DNA from: Voacanga thouarsii
Taxonomy: Eukaryota; Streptophyta; Magnoliopsida; Gentianales; Apocynaceae
Direction of reading: 5' to 3'
Length of the DNA: 64,000 nucleotides
NCBI GenBank assembly: GCA_026120185.1
Contig: JANUWF010002422.1
Location: 372,001-436,000 of the forward strand
Position 1 is the first letter of the stretch, and each line of letters opens with the position of its first letter. Shown piece after piece: positions 23,743 through 36,739 of the stretch. Both the position numbers and the translations under genes were made by a program. The notes beneath the pieces are model-generated. The model was given only the letters and a program-made list of their open reading frames with translations, was not told the origin of the DNA and did not search any database.

Positions 23743-25059
23743 TTGCTTTTTGTTTTTTTTCTAGATTTATGTTTCTCTTTAGTTTTGTTTTTTTAGTAGG
23801 TACTCTCATAATAACCCTTCCTTGTGGTGGATTCAAACATGATGGCCCTACAATGTAATAGAAGTATCTTCTTCACTTTATTCTTCTCATTTCTTCATCT
23901 TGGTCTTCTTAGTTGTACTTCTATTATTCCATCTTTGGCCATTGAGGACAATGTCTAGTTTAAGTGTGGGGGGGGGAGAGGGGGGCAGGGAGAATGAGGT
24001 TGAAGTACTTTTCCATATCATATTTTGTGAAAATTTTTCAAAAATTTCAGTGATTTTCATTGTTAAGTAAGGTTGTAATTCTTTTTCTTACTTGGATATG
24101 AGTTTTGTCATTCATTAGATGGATTTTTATAAAATTAGTTTGTTGGATAGGATATTTGTCAAGACTTGCGAATTTTGATTAATCTTGTTTATGCATTGGT
24201 ATTTGAATCTTATTTGACTCATCAACTATAAAGGATATGAGGATTATGAGAGGAGTTTATTGGCTAACTCTTGTATTATAAGTTTATATTTGCTAGCTTT
24301 GAGTTATGATGAACAGTGTGAATGGATAAAAGATCTTTGAGAAGAAAGATTGTGGAGAATTCTGAAAAAAAAGTTTATTTGAGTTGAAAAAACAAGAAGT
24401 AGAAACAACACTAGGTGAATTGAAAAATGCTTGTATTGATTATCGTTAAAGACCTTTGGCTAAAAAAAGGGGGTTAATAGGGGAAGAAGTAGTAAGGAAA
24501 TTCAGTGCACTCTCTTGAGGCTATCCCGAAGGCAAAAAGGCAAGAAAGAGCATAGAAAGAAAGAATTGTTGGGAAAAAATGATGAGTGATGACTGTAAAG
24601 GGGGCTAATACGATGTGTGAAGAGAAATCCATGTACTTAAGGCTATCAATTCCCTAAGTCATTAAAAAATTTTGAGAGAAAAAAATTGGAGTGCTTTCCT
24701 CACATCATAACTTAAATGTGCAATTTTTAGATTTATAATACTTGAGTTGGTAGATGGCTTATAATTCATATTATCTATAGTTTTACTTGAAGAGTGAAAT
24801 AGTTTTCTTAGACTAAAGTATACACTTGATTAATTTGACTTCAAGAGTTTTGTGATGTCTTGTCCAATGTTTCAAAGTTTGTATTGTTTTCAAAGGGTAT
24901 GAATGACAAGAGTTATATTTAAAGTTTAAAGGGAAGACATAATCTTTGCCATGGTGAAGAAATTTTTGAATGAGAAATAACTTGTGTTTTCTTAATAATT
25001 TTTCTTGGAGTAAAGTATTTTGCTTGAGGACAAGCAAATGTTCAAGTGTGGAAGGTATG
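23743..25059 (+). other. Element C 3' untranslated region with purine-rich tracts
   Basis: No env-like coding is readable. A block ATTGAGGACAATGTCTAG, then TTTAAGTGTGGGGGGGGG (about 23941-23977), is an internal polypurine tract typical of Athila elements. The 3' tract, TTCAAGTGTGGAAGGTA, ends at the 3' LTR start (25060). Confidence 0.7.
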
Positions 25060-26604
25060 TGATAAGGGCTAAAATCACCATTCTTTTACTAGTTATTTGA
25101 GGTTGTTTTAAAATACATTTAATGTAATAACTAGGCATAATCCTTCCTATTTGACATTTTGCTTGTAAAAGGTGTTTTGGGCAAATATGTGTAGATTTAA
25201 GTTAAATTCGAGCAAAAAGTGCACAAAACCATAATAGACTTAGCGCCAGGCCAAGCTAATGGATTAGGCGCTGGGTCCATTCTGCTCCAATAGAAGAAAT
25301 TGAGCAAGCTTCAGGGGAATTCCAGACTAGACCTGGCGCCAAGTCTGGCAAGTGCACCTGGCGCCAAGTCTGGCAAGTGCACCTGGCGCCAGGTCCAGTG
25401 TGTCTGCCAAGAAGAAACAACAAAAAACAGAGCAAAAACAAGGGAATGATAGAATGCACCTGACACCAAGTGGGTCGAAAGTACCCGGCGCTAGGTATGC
25501 TCTGGAGGCGAATATTCTGTATACGAAATTAGGACTTATCCAATGATTTTGGTATTTTTCTACTCCTATTCGGCCAAGATTTCCTCGACAACAAAATTGG
25601 CATCCAAAAGGCCTATAAAAGTAAAAGAAAGCACAAGGTTGGATATATACAATAGAGGGAGGTGAATCCATAAGCAAAAATTTTCAATCTCTCATTGAAT
25701 GAGGAATTCACCCAAATCAATGAGGGTTGTTAAAAAGAGTCTTCAATGATGAAAAAAAGAGGCTTATCTATGAGTGCTTTCTTTTACTTTTTTTTTTTCT
25801 TTTACTTAAACAATCATTTATTCAATATGTCCATTGTAATTTAACATTGTTCTTATGATTCATGATTTATTAATTAATTTAGTCTTTTGATTAATTGATT
25901 ATTGTTCTTGGTATTTGATTTGTTGTTTTTCTTACAGAGTTGGTTGATTGAGTTTTATTATTAACTTGCTTGAGAAAGAGGTTGGTAATGACTTCAATTA
26001 ATTAGTTTCATATTTGTTATCTTTTAACTTGTTTGAAAAATGGGTTAATTGTTTAAAACATTGGTAATCAAAGGTTAGTTGATGATTCCTATAATATGTT
26101 GACTAATTTCATGCTTTAAATTGCCTAGAATATAGGGGTTTATATGAGAATTGATTTTAATGCATCTTTTGGATAAATTGATCAAGACAGAATATGCTCA
26201 CTAATTTAACTAGAAAATAGTGATTCCATAGATTGCAAACGAAGTGGGTTTATATTAAATCCTTCATGAGACCAAGATAATAATTGATTGTGATATTAGC
26301 TAGGTGATTCATTATTCTGTTTTCAAAAGCTTTTGTCTAAATTGCATATTTTTACATCCTTAAATTGTATATATTTCTTTAATTTTTAATTATTTTCTTA
26401 CTTTATTTGATAGGTTAAACAATGAATGAAAAGTGATTAATGTGTACTTGTTCCTTTGAGGATCGATACTCGTTAATTTCCTATCCTATGTTTGCGATGA
26501 GTTTACTTGCTCTTATATGTATTTTGGAATTAATATTTTAATTAAAACTTGACTAGGGATGGATTTAAAATTGATAATTTTATGCACTCAAAATTTACGC
26601 ATCA
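25060..26604 (+). repeat. Element C 3' LTR
   Basis: It runs from TGATAAGGGCTAAAATCACC to TTTACGCATCA. Compared with the 5' LTR it has an extra tandem copy of an about 25-base module (CTGGCGCCAAGTCTGGCAAG followed by TGCAC) near 25332-25395. TATA is at 25614-25620. Confidence 0.92.
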
Positions 26605-26609
26605 GTGAG

Positions 26610-26962
26610 CTTGAAGTAGTGGATGTAGATCTTTGAGGATCGAACCACTATAAATCTCTTGTTCATCTTCCTTGCATTTATTTCTAAAGACTTGCGAACC
26701 TCTTTACACAAAGTTTTCAATTATTCAAAGAAATCTTTATGATCCTCACCAACCCCTCTTTATTATTATATTGATTGCAAATCACTTGTCTCATATTCTT
26801 TTGATCCTAGATGATTCTTTAAAGCTACACAAATTTCTTCTTTGCATAACCTGTAAACACCAGGATCTGTAAAACAAAAGGAGGTTTTCGAAAATTAGAT
26901 CTTTTTTCGAAAAAGTGTTTTAAATTTGCCAAAAACCTTATTCACCCCCATAAGGTTTTTCA
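26610..26962 (+). repeat. Element B 5' LTR, right part
   Basis: It resumes at CTTGAAGTAGTGG after the second GTGAG and ends AAGGTTTTTCA. It aligns with the 3' LTR from about 39117 to 39478. Confidence 0.9.
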
Positions 26963-26963
26963 A

Positions 26964-26977
26964 TTAGTATCAGAAAT
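26964..26977 (+). other. Primer-binding site of element B (initiator tRNA-Met type)
   Basis: TAGTATCAGAAA lies two bases after the 5' LTR and matches 9 of 12 bases of the TGGTATCAGAGC site complementary to initiator tRNA-Met. Confidence 0.7.
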
Positions 26978-27023
26978 CTGGTATACACTTCTTCGGCTAA
27001 ACAACCTTGTAGAAAAGATCCTT

Positions 27024-28028
27024 ATGGCAAATATCTCCTTTCCTCCCTATATCGAGGGATCTTCGACAAATAGACCTCTCTTGTTCGCTGGGAGTAATTA
27101 CACATTTTGAAAAAATCACATGAAGATCTATGTATGTTCAATTAATTTTGAGCTATGGAATTTAATTGAAAAAGGACTATATGTTCCTTCTAAAAGTGTT
27201 GAAGTTTGAATAGTTCCCAAACAGAGTGACGAATATAATATTAAAGACAATGCCAAAATGATATTGAATTTTCAAGCTATGAATATTCTGTGTTGTGCCC
27301 TTGATGCCACTGAATATAACAGAGTAAGTGGTTGTGATTTAGCCCATGACATGTGGAGATTGCTTGAAGTTGCCCAAGAAAGGACAATTCAAGTGAAGGA
27401 ATTAAAGCTAGGGCTTTTGGTTCATGATTATAAATTATTTACTATGAAACCAAATAAGAGCATAACCGTCATGTTCACTAAATTTACAAAAATTGCAAAT
27501 AGACTTAAGACTTATTGGAAAATCCATTCCCTTGGTGAACAGAATAGAAAAATTCTTGATGCCTTGCCAAAGAGTTGGCAGCCTAAAGCTCTTGCTGTGG
27601 AGGAATCAAAGGATTTGAAAACCCTATCCACTGAAGAGCTAATTGCCTCTCTCTTAACTCACGAAATGAAACTTAAAAGGTTTCAAGAATTTGATAATAA
27701 TGACAAATGCAAAAGAGGGACAACCCTGAAAGTTGTTAATGATGATACTGATAGCAGTTAATCTGATAGTGACGATGGAACTGAAATGGATACCGAAGAA
27801 TTGGCCATAATTGCAAAAAAATTCAGAAAGATGTTCAGAAAAGGACACTTCGGAAGAGGTAAGAAGTTCGTAAAAATGAAAGGATAAACTTCATCTTTCA
27901 AGGCTCAATGCTATGAATGCAAGAGTATAGAACACTTCGTTGCTGACTACCCAATAGTTAAAGAGAAAGAAGCCAAAATGCTCAAAAAGAAAAAGAAGGA
28001 TTTGAAAACAAAGAAAGGAAAATGACTA
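27024..28028 (+). pseudogene. Element B gag, decayed
   Basis: ATG at 27024 starts MANISFPPYIEGSSTNRP, a normal Copia gag opening, but a stop follows after 28 codons. The open part 27258-27761 (167 codons) is the capsid-like UBN2-type domain with AHDMWRLLEV and SWQPKALAV. A zinc knuckle at about 27908-27950 reads C-YE-C-KSIE-H-FVAD-Y; the last cysteine has become tyrosine. A lysine-rich tail follows. Multiple stops make it non-functional. Confidence 0.85.
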
Positions 28029-31000
28029 ATGGGAACTTGGGATCCAAATGAGTCTGAATCTGAGGAAAACAGAGATTTTGAAAATGAAATAGCTAACATA
28101 TACTTCATGGTAGTAGAGGATAAGGTACATTCATCGGACAAAATGAGCTTCACAAAATGGTTCCTGGATAGTGGATACTTAAGACACATGACTAGAAATG
28201 CATCCCTATTAGAAGATGTTCAAGATATAAATGATGGGTTCGTTACATTTGGAGATAAAAAGAAAGAAAAAAAAAATACTTGGCATAGGTAATACTGGTA
28301 AAGGATCCTCAACTATTGTCAAACAAGTATTATTCATTGATGAGTTAAAATATAACTTACTTAGCATTAGTCAATTATGTGACAATAGTTGCAAAGTTAT
28401 TTTTAAGAAAGATTCTTGCTCTATTATGGATAGTTCTAGTAATGAAATAATTTTTGTTGCTAAACGTGTTGGGAATGTATATGTATTTTATCTTGATGAT
28501 CTTATAGCTCATGATATTAGATATCTTTCCATGAATGATAACGATGGCTATCTTTGGTATAGAAGGCTAGGCCATGTATCATTTGATTTATTGAACAAAT
28601 TATCTTCAAAAGAGCTTGTTAGAGGACTGCCCAAAATGAAGTTCGATAAGGGCAGAATTTGTGATGCATGCCAATTTGGAAAACAAACTAAATCCTCTTT
28701 TAAACCCAAGAAAATGATTTCCACATCAAAACCCCTTGAATTAATGCATATGGATCTATTTGGACCAGTGAGGACCACTAGCCTTAGTGGTAAAAGGTAT
28801 GCTTATATACTAGTAGATGACTTCTCAAGATTTACTTGGACTTTATTTCTCTAACAAAAAAAATGAGACATTCTCTGAATTTTCTAGATTATTCAAATGT
28901 GTTAAAAAATCTCTTAGGTGTAAATTGATTTCAATTAGGAGTGACAATGGTAGAGAATTTTGCAACCATGAGTTTACACATTTTTGTGATGAGAATGGAG
29001 TCTTTCACAACTTCTCAGCTGCTAAAACCCCTTAACAAAATGGTGTTATTGTAAGAAAAAATAGAACCTTACAAGAAATGGCTGGATCCATAATTTGTGA
29101 AAACTCTCTTCCAAAATACTTTTGGGCTGAAGTTGTTAATATTGCACGTTACATTGTTAACTGAGTCATATTAAGACATTTTCTAAGAAAAATGCCATTT
29201 CAGCTTATGTTTGACAAAACTCCATCAATTTCCTATTTTAAAGTTTTTTGTTGCAAATGTTTTGTTCTTAATACTCGAGACAATCTTGAAAATTTTGATA
29301 GCAAATCCGATGAGGCTATATTTCTTGGATACTCTTCCAATAAAAAGGCATATAGAGTGTACAATAAAAGAACTCTATGTGTGGAAGAATCCGTATATGT
29401 TGTCTTTGATGAATCTAATATATGTATATCAAGAAAAGATGATGATGATGTTGGAATTTCAAAAGAAAATGGCAGTAAACTACATAAAACTCCATCGCTT
29501 GATACTCATGCCAAAGAAGAAGAATTGGAAGAACAACAAGCTGAACAAAGCAAGCAAGAAACTTAAGAGCACAATGATTAAGGGCTACCAAAAGATTGGA
29601 AATACAAAACTTGTCATCTAAAATAGCATATCATTGGTGATCCTAGTCATGGAGTTAAAACTAGACAGTACTTTATAGACAATTTTGATTTACTTTCAAG
29701 TATTGAACCTAACTGTATTGATGTGGCCTTGAATGATGATTTTTGGATCCTAGCTATTCAAGAAAAACTGAACCAATTTGAAAGAAATTAAGTTTGGAGA
29801 CTCTTCCCTAGACCACTTGATCATCCGATCATTAGTATCAAATTGGTCTTCAGAAACAAACTTGATGAACATGGAGTGGTAATTTGAAATAAAACTAGAC
29901 TTGTTGCTCAAGGATTCAATCAAGAAGAAGGCATTAATTATGACGAGACATTTTCTCCCATTACTCGATTAGAGTCGATTAGAATGCTACTTGCCTTTGC
30001 ATTCTTCAAAATTTCATACTTTACCAAATGGATGTTAAGAGTGCCTTTTTAAATGGTTTAATTGAAGAGGAGGTATATGTAGAACAACGTTCCAATTTTA
30101 TTCATGAGCACTTTTCAAATCACGTTTTCAAACTTTTAAAGGCTCTTTATGGTTTAAAACAAGCCCTACAACTTGGTATGAAAAGCTTAGTAGATTGTAC
30201 TCTCAAAAGGTTTTTCAAGAGGTTTGATTGACACTACATTGTTCATTAAATTAGAAAAATCTGATGATATTCTCATTGTCCAAATTTATATTGATGATAT
30301 CATTTTTTGTGCTACTAATAAATCCTTGTGTAAGATATTTGCTAAGACTATGCAGTAAGAATTCGAGATGAGCATGATGGGAAAACTCAACTTCTTCTTT
30401 GGATTGCAAATCAAATTAACCAAGGATGGAATTTTTCTAAATCAAGCTAAGTACGCTAAGAAACTACTCAAGAGGTTTGGTATGAGCAAAGCCAAAGAAA
30501 TTAGCACACCTATGAGCATATCTCTGAAGCTTGACAAGGATAAAAAGGGTAAGAAAATGGATGAATCAAAATATAGAGGTATAATTGGGAGTTTGTTATA
30601 TCTTACTGCTAGCTGACTAGATATTATGTTTTCGGTCTGTCTTTGTGCTAAATTTCAATCATGTTCAAAAGAATCTCACTTATGTTCTGTGAACCGTATC
30701 CTTAGATACCTAGTTGGAATACATGATTATGGTTTATGGTATCCTCGAACTAACTCCTTTGATTTTATAAGCTTCCCTGATGTAGATTATGAAGGTTGTA
30801 AAGTTGAATGGAAAAGCACTAGTGGACATTGTCAATTTCTCAGACATTCTCTAGTGTCATGGCATAGCAAGAAACAAGCCTGTGTATCACTATCCACAAC
30901 TGAGGCTGAATACATCACAGCAAAGAGCTATTGTGCACAAATCTTGTGGATGAAAAACACATTGTTTGATTTTGGTCTTAACGTCAATTGCGTACCTATA

Positions 31001-31233
31001 CTATGTGAGAATACGAGTGCAATTAATTTAACAAAAAAAATCCCGTTCAATATTCTAGAACTAAGCATATTGAGGTTAAGCATCACTTTATTAAAGATCA
31101 TGTTCTTAATGGTGATGTGTGTGTTGAATATATCTCAACTGATGAACAACTTGCAGATATTTTTACAAAATCTCTGGCCGAAGAAAGGTTTAATCATCTG
31201 AGAAGAGGTTTGGGAATTACCAAAATCATGTAA
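28029..31233 (+). pseudogene. Element B pol (PR, INT, RT, RNase H), decayed Copia order
   Basis: Protease keeps WFLDSGYLRHMT near 28160 (D-S-G present; the usual cysteine is Y). GAG-pre/integrase zinc finger and core follow (28540-29040, with LWYRRLGHVS, CDACQFGKQTK, HMDLFGPV, RSDNGREF). RT lies at about 29760-30620 with RLVAQGFNQEEGINYDETF, MDVKSAFLNG and an intact catalytic YIDD. RNase H lies at 30626-31233 with STSGHCQF, LSTTEAEYI and the C-terminal RRGLGITKIM. At least eight stops or frameshifts interrupt it, including a stop in the AAKTP-QNG integrase motif (CAA to TAA). Confidence 0.9.
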
Positions 31234-32019
31234 GTGAAAATTTTCCAAATGTTTGTTGTTTATTTTTTACAAAAATACTGAAGATATATTTTTGGATGGA
31301 GCTTTTAGACATAATATTTGGAAAAACACGATTCTAAAATTCCCTCAGCTGAACTTATTTAATTCCACCTTTTGGACGAACGATTTTGGGCTCAGTCAAA
31401 ATCCAAAACATCAGCCACCCAAAGTTTATGAAAAGCCCATTTTTTTTTTTCTCGAATGAAAAAGTGCACAAATCCATAATTCAATTTTCCCTAAAATTTC
31501 ACCCAAAAAAATTGCATTTCCCTTTATCTCGGGTGCAAGTCTATGAATGAAAGTACTTGACTGTACTTATCCTATCTAGAATCTAGGAATTCACCAAAAA
31601 AAAAAAAGAAGCTATTTTTCTCTCTCTCTATTCTAGAAATTTGAAACTGCCATTGTTCTTCTTGTTTCTCTCACCTTCAAAGCTTTATCTTCTCCAAACA
31701 AAATAAAAAATCCTTCATCTTCTCCTGCCCCTACCATGATGAAAGTATCAAAATAAAAAATGGGAACTGGGTAAACTACAAACAAAGGGGGGGGGGGGGG
31801 AAGCAAAGCAGTGGCTAGAACTAAAGTTGTTACCACTGCGCAGCCGATCACCAAACTGAAGGGAAAGAAGATTGTTACTGAAGAGACTCCTTCGCAAAAT
31901 AACTCATCAACAGAGCTTCCTGTACAGGAAAGTTCAAAAACTTAGGCACCTCAATTTCTTGATAAAAAAATATGAGTCTGAATTCATGAATAGGAATCTA
32001 GAAACAGGACTATGGTCAC
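31234..32019 (+). pseudogene. Element B post-pol region, start of env-like coding
   Basis: After pol comes an untranslated stretch with a run of G (31787-31801). Translatable but broken sequence follows from about 31800 (VARTKVVTTAQPITKLKGKK) to NRNLETGLWS at the D1 insertion point. Sireviruses characteristically have a long extra coding region here. Confidence 0.55.
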
Positions 32020-33732
32020 TGTTAGTATTGTGCCCTAGAAGAAAACACTTGTACATTCTATATGACACATTTTATTTTAATAAAAGGCATTATTTATCTT
32101 ACAGTTTCTTTTGTTTACTTTTAACTAATATAACTATTCGATAAAATCCCTAGTACAACACTGTGTTAAAGAAATCATGATAGAGATCATGATATAAGAT
32201 TCTTACTCCACTGTATAGTGTTAGTACTTAAGTAATCCTTAGTCATAATATTAATGAGATAGGACATCATTAATGCGTTAAGATTAGCATGTGTTAGACT
32301 TCCTGATTTGATCAGGTGGTGGTTCTCATATCCGTGAGTATTGAGATACTCAAAGTTAACATATGAATGCTTGTTAATGGAATGAGTTCATTGGATGACC
32401 TAGCTTTCAGATAATCACATGGATAACTATTTAGTGCCAGTGATATAATCTCAATATAGCAAATGTGCAAGTATCCTTAGACTTGAGATCTCCAAGGTAC
32501 TTTATTTTCTGAACTTTGTACTTTGATTCCAATCTCCAGAGCTCGATCGAGGGCTGCCTATGGGATGGATATTGGGTACATTGTGAGGTAAATGAAAGTA
32601 GTTAAGAGGGTCAATAAAGGATTTACCACTTCTAATAGTAGGGGCGAATATCTCACGGTTACTTGTAGGAATTATTACTCGGAAAGTCCTTGGCCAAAGC
32701 GATTGTGTATTGAAAACAGTTCCAATTGATACATATCTAGAGTAGTGGGTTCCTGCTATATGTACTATTGTATTCGGGCTAGAATTAATTCTGGAGGGAG
32801 TTGGCACTAATTCCGTACTCCAAACCCAATGAGATATTGTATGGTGAAAGGAGTTAATTGCACTGAAATTTGTTATTGAAGGGTTCATGTCAAGCCACTT
32901 GACTTCCTGGACTCTTGGGTGGTCATGATATGTTACTAGATACCGCTCATAATCTGAGAATATAGGTTTATTAATTGATGAATTAATAAATCAATCCTGA
33001 TTAGAATTAATAGGATTAATTCTAATTAATTATGAATTATTAATCTCAAAGATGTTTGGATTAATTCATGTTCACTGCCAATTGACTGGGAAACCTAATA
33101 GGTCACACACAATAGAGGATTATATACTCAAGATATTATTTGATAACATGATGGGGTTAATTGAAAGAAAGAGAAGTTGTTGTGGATAAATTATAATTAG
33201 TTATAATTTGTGGTCCAAGTTGTAATTGTGAGAACTTGATGTTTCCAAATACAATTAGAGAATTCTAATAGGATTAGAATTCTTAGTTTTGGGAAGGGTT
33301 TTTCGTGTACATATATGATGAGTCACACGAAACCCTAGCTAGGCGTAGAACACACGAAAACAACAGCTATGATCTTCCTCTCTATCTCTTTCAATTGTTC
33401 TTGTAAAGAGCCCTAGCCGCCATCTTTTTCTGCTAGCACAGGAAATTTTGGTGCTTGAGTATTCCTTTGTGTGAATTACTATTAGAGATAATCACACATT
33501 ATGATTATAGTGGTTAGACGTCCAACTCTCGTGGAGTTTGCATAAGAGAATTGCTGGATCGCGCCTCGACTTAAAGAAGATCAATTTTGTTCTTCGGACG
33601 ATCAAACAAAGGTAAAAAGTTGTTACCCTTATTGTCTTTATGTCTTGTTTTTCACACACAGGCGGGTCCTGGGATGGTATCTCTTTTATTTTTCGATGTG
33701 CCGTATAGGATACGAGCCTGAGAAACCCAATA
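32020..33732 (+). mobile_element. Solo LTR D1 (Copia-type), TSD GTCAC/GTTAC
   Basis: The LTR starts TGTTAGTATTGTGCCCTAG and ends near CCCAATA. It is flanked by GTCAC (32015-32019) and GTTAC (33733-33737), a 5-bp duplication with one C-to-T change. It is 1.7 kb, has no coding, and is clearly the same family as D2. The opening also resembles that of the LTR of element I. Confidence 0.85.
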
Positions 33733-33737
33733 GTTAC

Positions 33738-34980
33738 TAGGTATCGGGTAAATGCTAAGGCTTTTCTAAATTTCTCTAACATTCTAAGCATGATTGAAAA
33801 TCTTGGATGGGGGGCCTCACTGACGGTTGATGAAAACTATGCACCCCTTTAGTTTGGGAGTTTTATGCGAACTTGAAAAAGGGACGATTTGAGCAGACTA
33901 GGGGAGCTTTCATGGTGTAGTGGTATAACACGAGGGTAGGATCTGTGAAGATAAAATTCAACCATCGACTATTAAACCGAATTTTTGGAGTAAGAGATGG
34001 AGGGATGTAGTTTTTGAGATGAACAAATTTCCTGAAGGGTCAAATCTTTTTTATTCAGGAAAGATTTACTTCTAGAAAGAGTTTCAAGAACTTAAGTGAC
34101 AGAAATTCTAAGTGGCTAAATGGTGTTGGAAGGGTTTTACATCATATGGTGTCAACTATAATTGCCCCAAGTTTTGGGCATAAGACATCAGTGAGCATAT
34201 TACAGATGATTCTGATGTTGGCCCTATCTGAGGGTAGACAAGTTAGTTTTTTTTCTGGCAGTTAAGCTTATGATTCAGTCAAGAAATACATCTCACAAGG
34301 AATTACCATATGGAAATTTGTTAACTAAGGTCTTCAGGCACTTTAATGTGAACTTGAATACTTGTACTCCTGGACACAGTAAGTTGAATGTATACAGCGT
34401 GGAAACCTTTGAAAGGATGGGATTCGTACAAGTAAACAAGGAATGGGTCCTGCTTAGATAAATGTCAAATGAAGAAAAAGAGAGACTGTTGAAGATTAAG
34501 GCTGAAGGAAAAAGAATTGCACCTACTGGGCAATCAAGAATGAAATGGATTAGAGACAGGAGAAGAATCCTCCAACAAAGGGAAACAAAAGACGGAGGAG
34601 AGCAATTTGACTCAAGACATCCTAACTACTTTGAACAACATACCTGAAAGGTTTGATGGCTTTTGGGCTGAAGTCTTTACACAATTGCAAAACTTAGGAA
34701 CCAAATTGAGCAGAGTTGAGGAAACGAACATGAGACAAACCATTGAGGAAATTTAAGTAGAACAAGCTCCCTCTCCAAACCACACGACTAACAAAGGAAT
34801 TGCCTCTTTACATGATGAAGTTGGAGATGGTAAACAACCTGACCAAGAAATGCAACCAGGTCAGGGGAAGGAAACAGGGAAAGCTGAAGAAAGTAAAAAG
34901 GCCAAATAAAAGGAGAATGATGTCCCCATCTTTACTACCCCCACTGAAGTACCTATTCCTAAGTCCACCATAGCTGGAAA
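33738..34980 (+). pseudogene. Element B env-like region, middle part
   Basis: After the D1 insertion, broken frames read MIENLGWGASLTVDENYAPL (about 33790). Then 34270-34461 (63 codons) has SHKELPYGNLLTKVFRHFNV and ERMGFVQV. It stops and re-opens at once as 34462-34647 (61 codons), rich in Lys, Arg and Glu. A predicted coiled-coil-like acidic/basic tail continues to 34980. The pattern resembles the extra protein encoded downstream of pol in some plant Copia elements, often listed as putative plant transposon protein. Stops in all parts rule out function. Confidence 0.6.
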
Positions 34981-36739
34981 TGTTAGTGTTATGCCCTAGA
35001 GGTAATCATTTGTGCATTGCATATGACACATTTTATTTTAATAAAAGACATTATTTAGTTTAAGTAACTTTTGTTTACTTTTGTGTAAAATAACTGTTAG
35101 ATAAATTCCCTAGTACAATACTGTGTCAAGAAAATTATGATAGAGATCATGATATGAGATTCTTACTACACTGTATAGTGTTAGTACTTAAGTAATCCCT
35201 AGTCGTAGTATTAATGAGATAGGACATCATTAATGCATTAAGACTAGCATGTGTTAGACTTCCTGATTTGATCAGGCAGTGTTTCTCATATCCGTGAGTA
35301 TTGAGATACTCAAAGTTAACACGTGGATGTTTGTGAATAGAATAAGTACATTGGATGACCTAGCTGTAAGATAATCACATGGATAATTATTTAGTGCCAG
35401 TGATATAATCTCAATATAGCAAACGTGCAAGTATCCTTAGACTTGAGATCTCCAAGGTACTTTATTTGCTGAGCATTGTGCTTTGATTTTAATCTTTGGA
35501 GCTAGATCAAGGGCTACTTATAGGTAGATGTTGGGTACATTGTGAGGTAAACGAAAGTAGTTAAGAGGGTCAATAAAGGATTCACCACTTCTAATAGTAG
35601 GGGTGAATATCTCATGGCCACTTGTAGAAATTACTACTCGAGAAGTCCTTGGCCAAGGCGACTGTGTATTGGAAATAATTCCAATTGATACACATCTAGA
35701 GTAGTGAGTTCTTGGTATACGTACTATTATATTCATGCCAGAATTAATATATATATATATATATATATATTCTGGAGGGAATTGGTTCTAATTCTGTACT
35801 CCAAACTGGATGACATATTGTATGATGAAATGAGTTAAATAAACTGTAGTTTATTATTGAAGGGTTCATGTCTAGCCATTTGACTTCCTGGACTCTTGGG
35901 TAGTCATGATGTGTTGCTAGATACCGCTCATGATCTGCAGAATATGGGTTTATTAATTGATGAATTAATAAACCAATCCTGATTAAAATTAATATGATTA
36001 ATTCTAATTAATTATGAATTATTAATCTCAAAGATGTTTGAATTAATTCATGTTCGCTACCAATTGACTGGGAAACCTAATAGGTCACACACAATAGAGG
36101 ATTATATACTCAAAATATTATTTAATAATATAATGGGGTTAACTGCGAGAAAGAGAAGTTGTTGTAGCCAAATTATAATTAGTTATAATTTATGGGCCAA
36201 ATTATAATTGTGAGAACTTGATGGTTCCAATTACAATTAGAGAATTCTAATTGTTTTAGAATTCTCAGATAGAGTATTTTCAGTAGGATTTTTTCGTGAC
36301 ATATAGGATATATGCACGATTCCTAATGAAAAAAGACATACGAAAATAACTCCAAAAACCATAGGGCATACACGACTCCCTTCTCTTCTCTCTCTCTCTC
36401 TCATTGTTCTTCATCAAAACCCTAGTCACCATTCTTGGTTTCTGCTAACACAGAAATATCTTGGTGCTTGAGAGTGATCCTCCTCTTGAATTTCTATTAG
36501 AGATAGTCGCACACTATGATTGTAGTGGCTGGACATTCGACCACATGGTGTTTGATCAAAAGGATTGCTGGAATACGCCTCAGATGAGAGAAGAAAAAAA
36601 AAACTAACGACAGGGACTCACTAGAAAGGTGATCTTCTTCTCTTTATGTCTTATTTTTCACACGTAAGCGGATCCTGAGATGGTATCTTATTCTTATTTT
36701 TTCGCTGCGCCACATATGATATGCATGAGATACCTTATA
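34981..36739 (+). mobile_element. Solo LTR D2 (Copia-type), TSD GGAAA/GGAAG
   Basis: It starts TGTTAGTGTTATGCCCTAG and ends about CCTTATA, flanked by GGAAA (34976-34980) and GGAAG (36740-36744), one mismatch. It aligns with D1 along its whole length and in the same orientation. It differs by an (AT)n array at 35747-35770 that D1 lacks. Confidence 0.85.
35747..35770. repeat. (AT)n microsatellite unique to D2
   Basis: D1 reads AGAATTAATTCTGGAGG at the same site, whereas D2 carries an AT run of about 24 bases between AATTA and TTCTGG. Confidence 0.9.

Larger units (their letters stand above)
17769..26604 (+). mobile_element. Element C: Athila-like Ty3 retrotransposon, TSD GTGAG
   Basis: The element starts TGATAGGGGCTAAAATCAC, ends TTTACGCATCA, and is flanked by perfect GTGAG duplications (17764-17768 and 26605-26609). 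It is 8.8 kb with LTRs of about 1.5 kb. The 5' LTR is followed by TTTTTTGCGCCGTTACTGGGG, the primer-site region characteristic of Athila-type elements. The gag and pol sequences show the Athila hallmarks (LRSGKEL, YPISDSxW, FMDD reverse transcriptase). Stops occur throughout, and no env-like frame was seen between integrase and the 3' LTR. Confidence 0.9.

Noticed and set aside
32502..32888. 128-codon minus-strand frame, with a related one at 35518-35736
   Set aside because: Both lie inside the D1 and D2 LTRs on the opposite strand and only reflect LTR sequence similarity.
32020..36739. D1 and D2 as the two LTRs of one short element
   Set aside because: Each has its own near-perfect TSD, and the interval reads as element B env-like coding.
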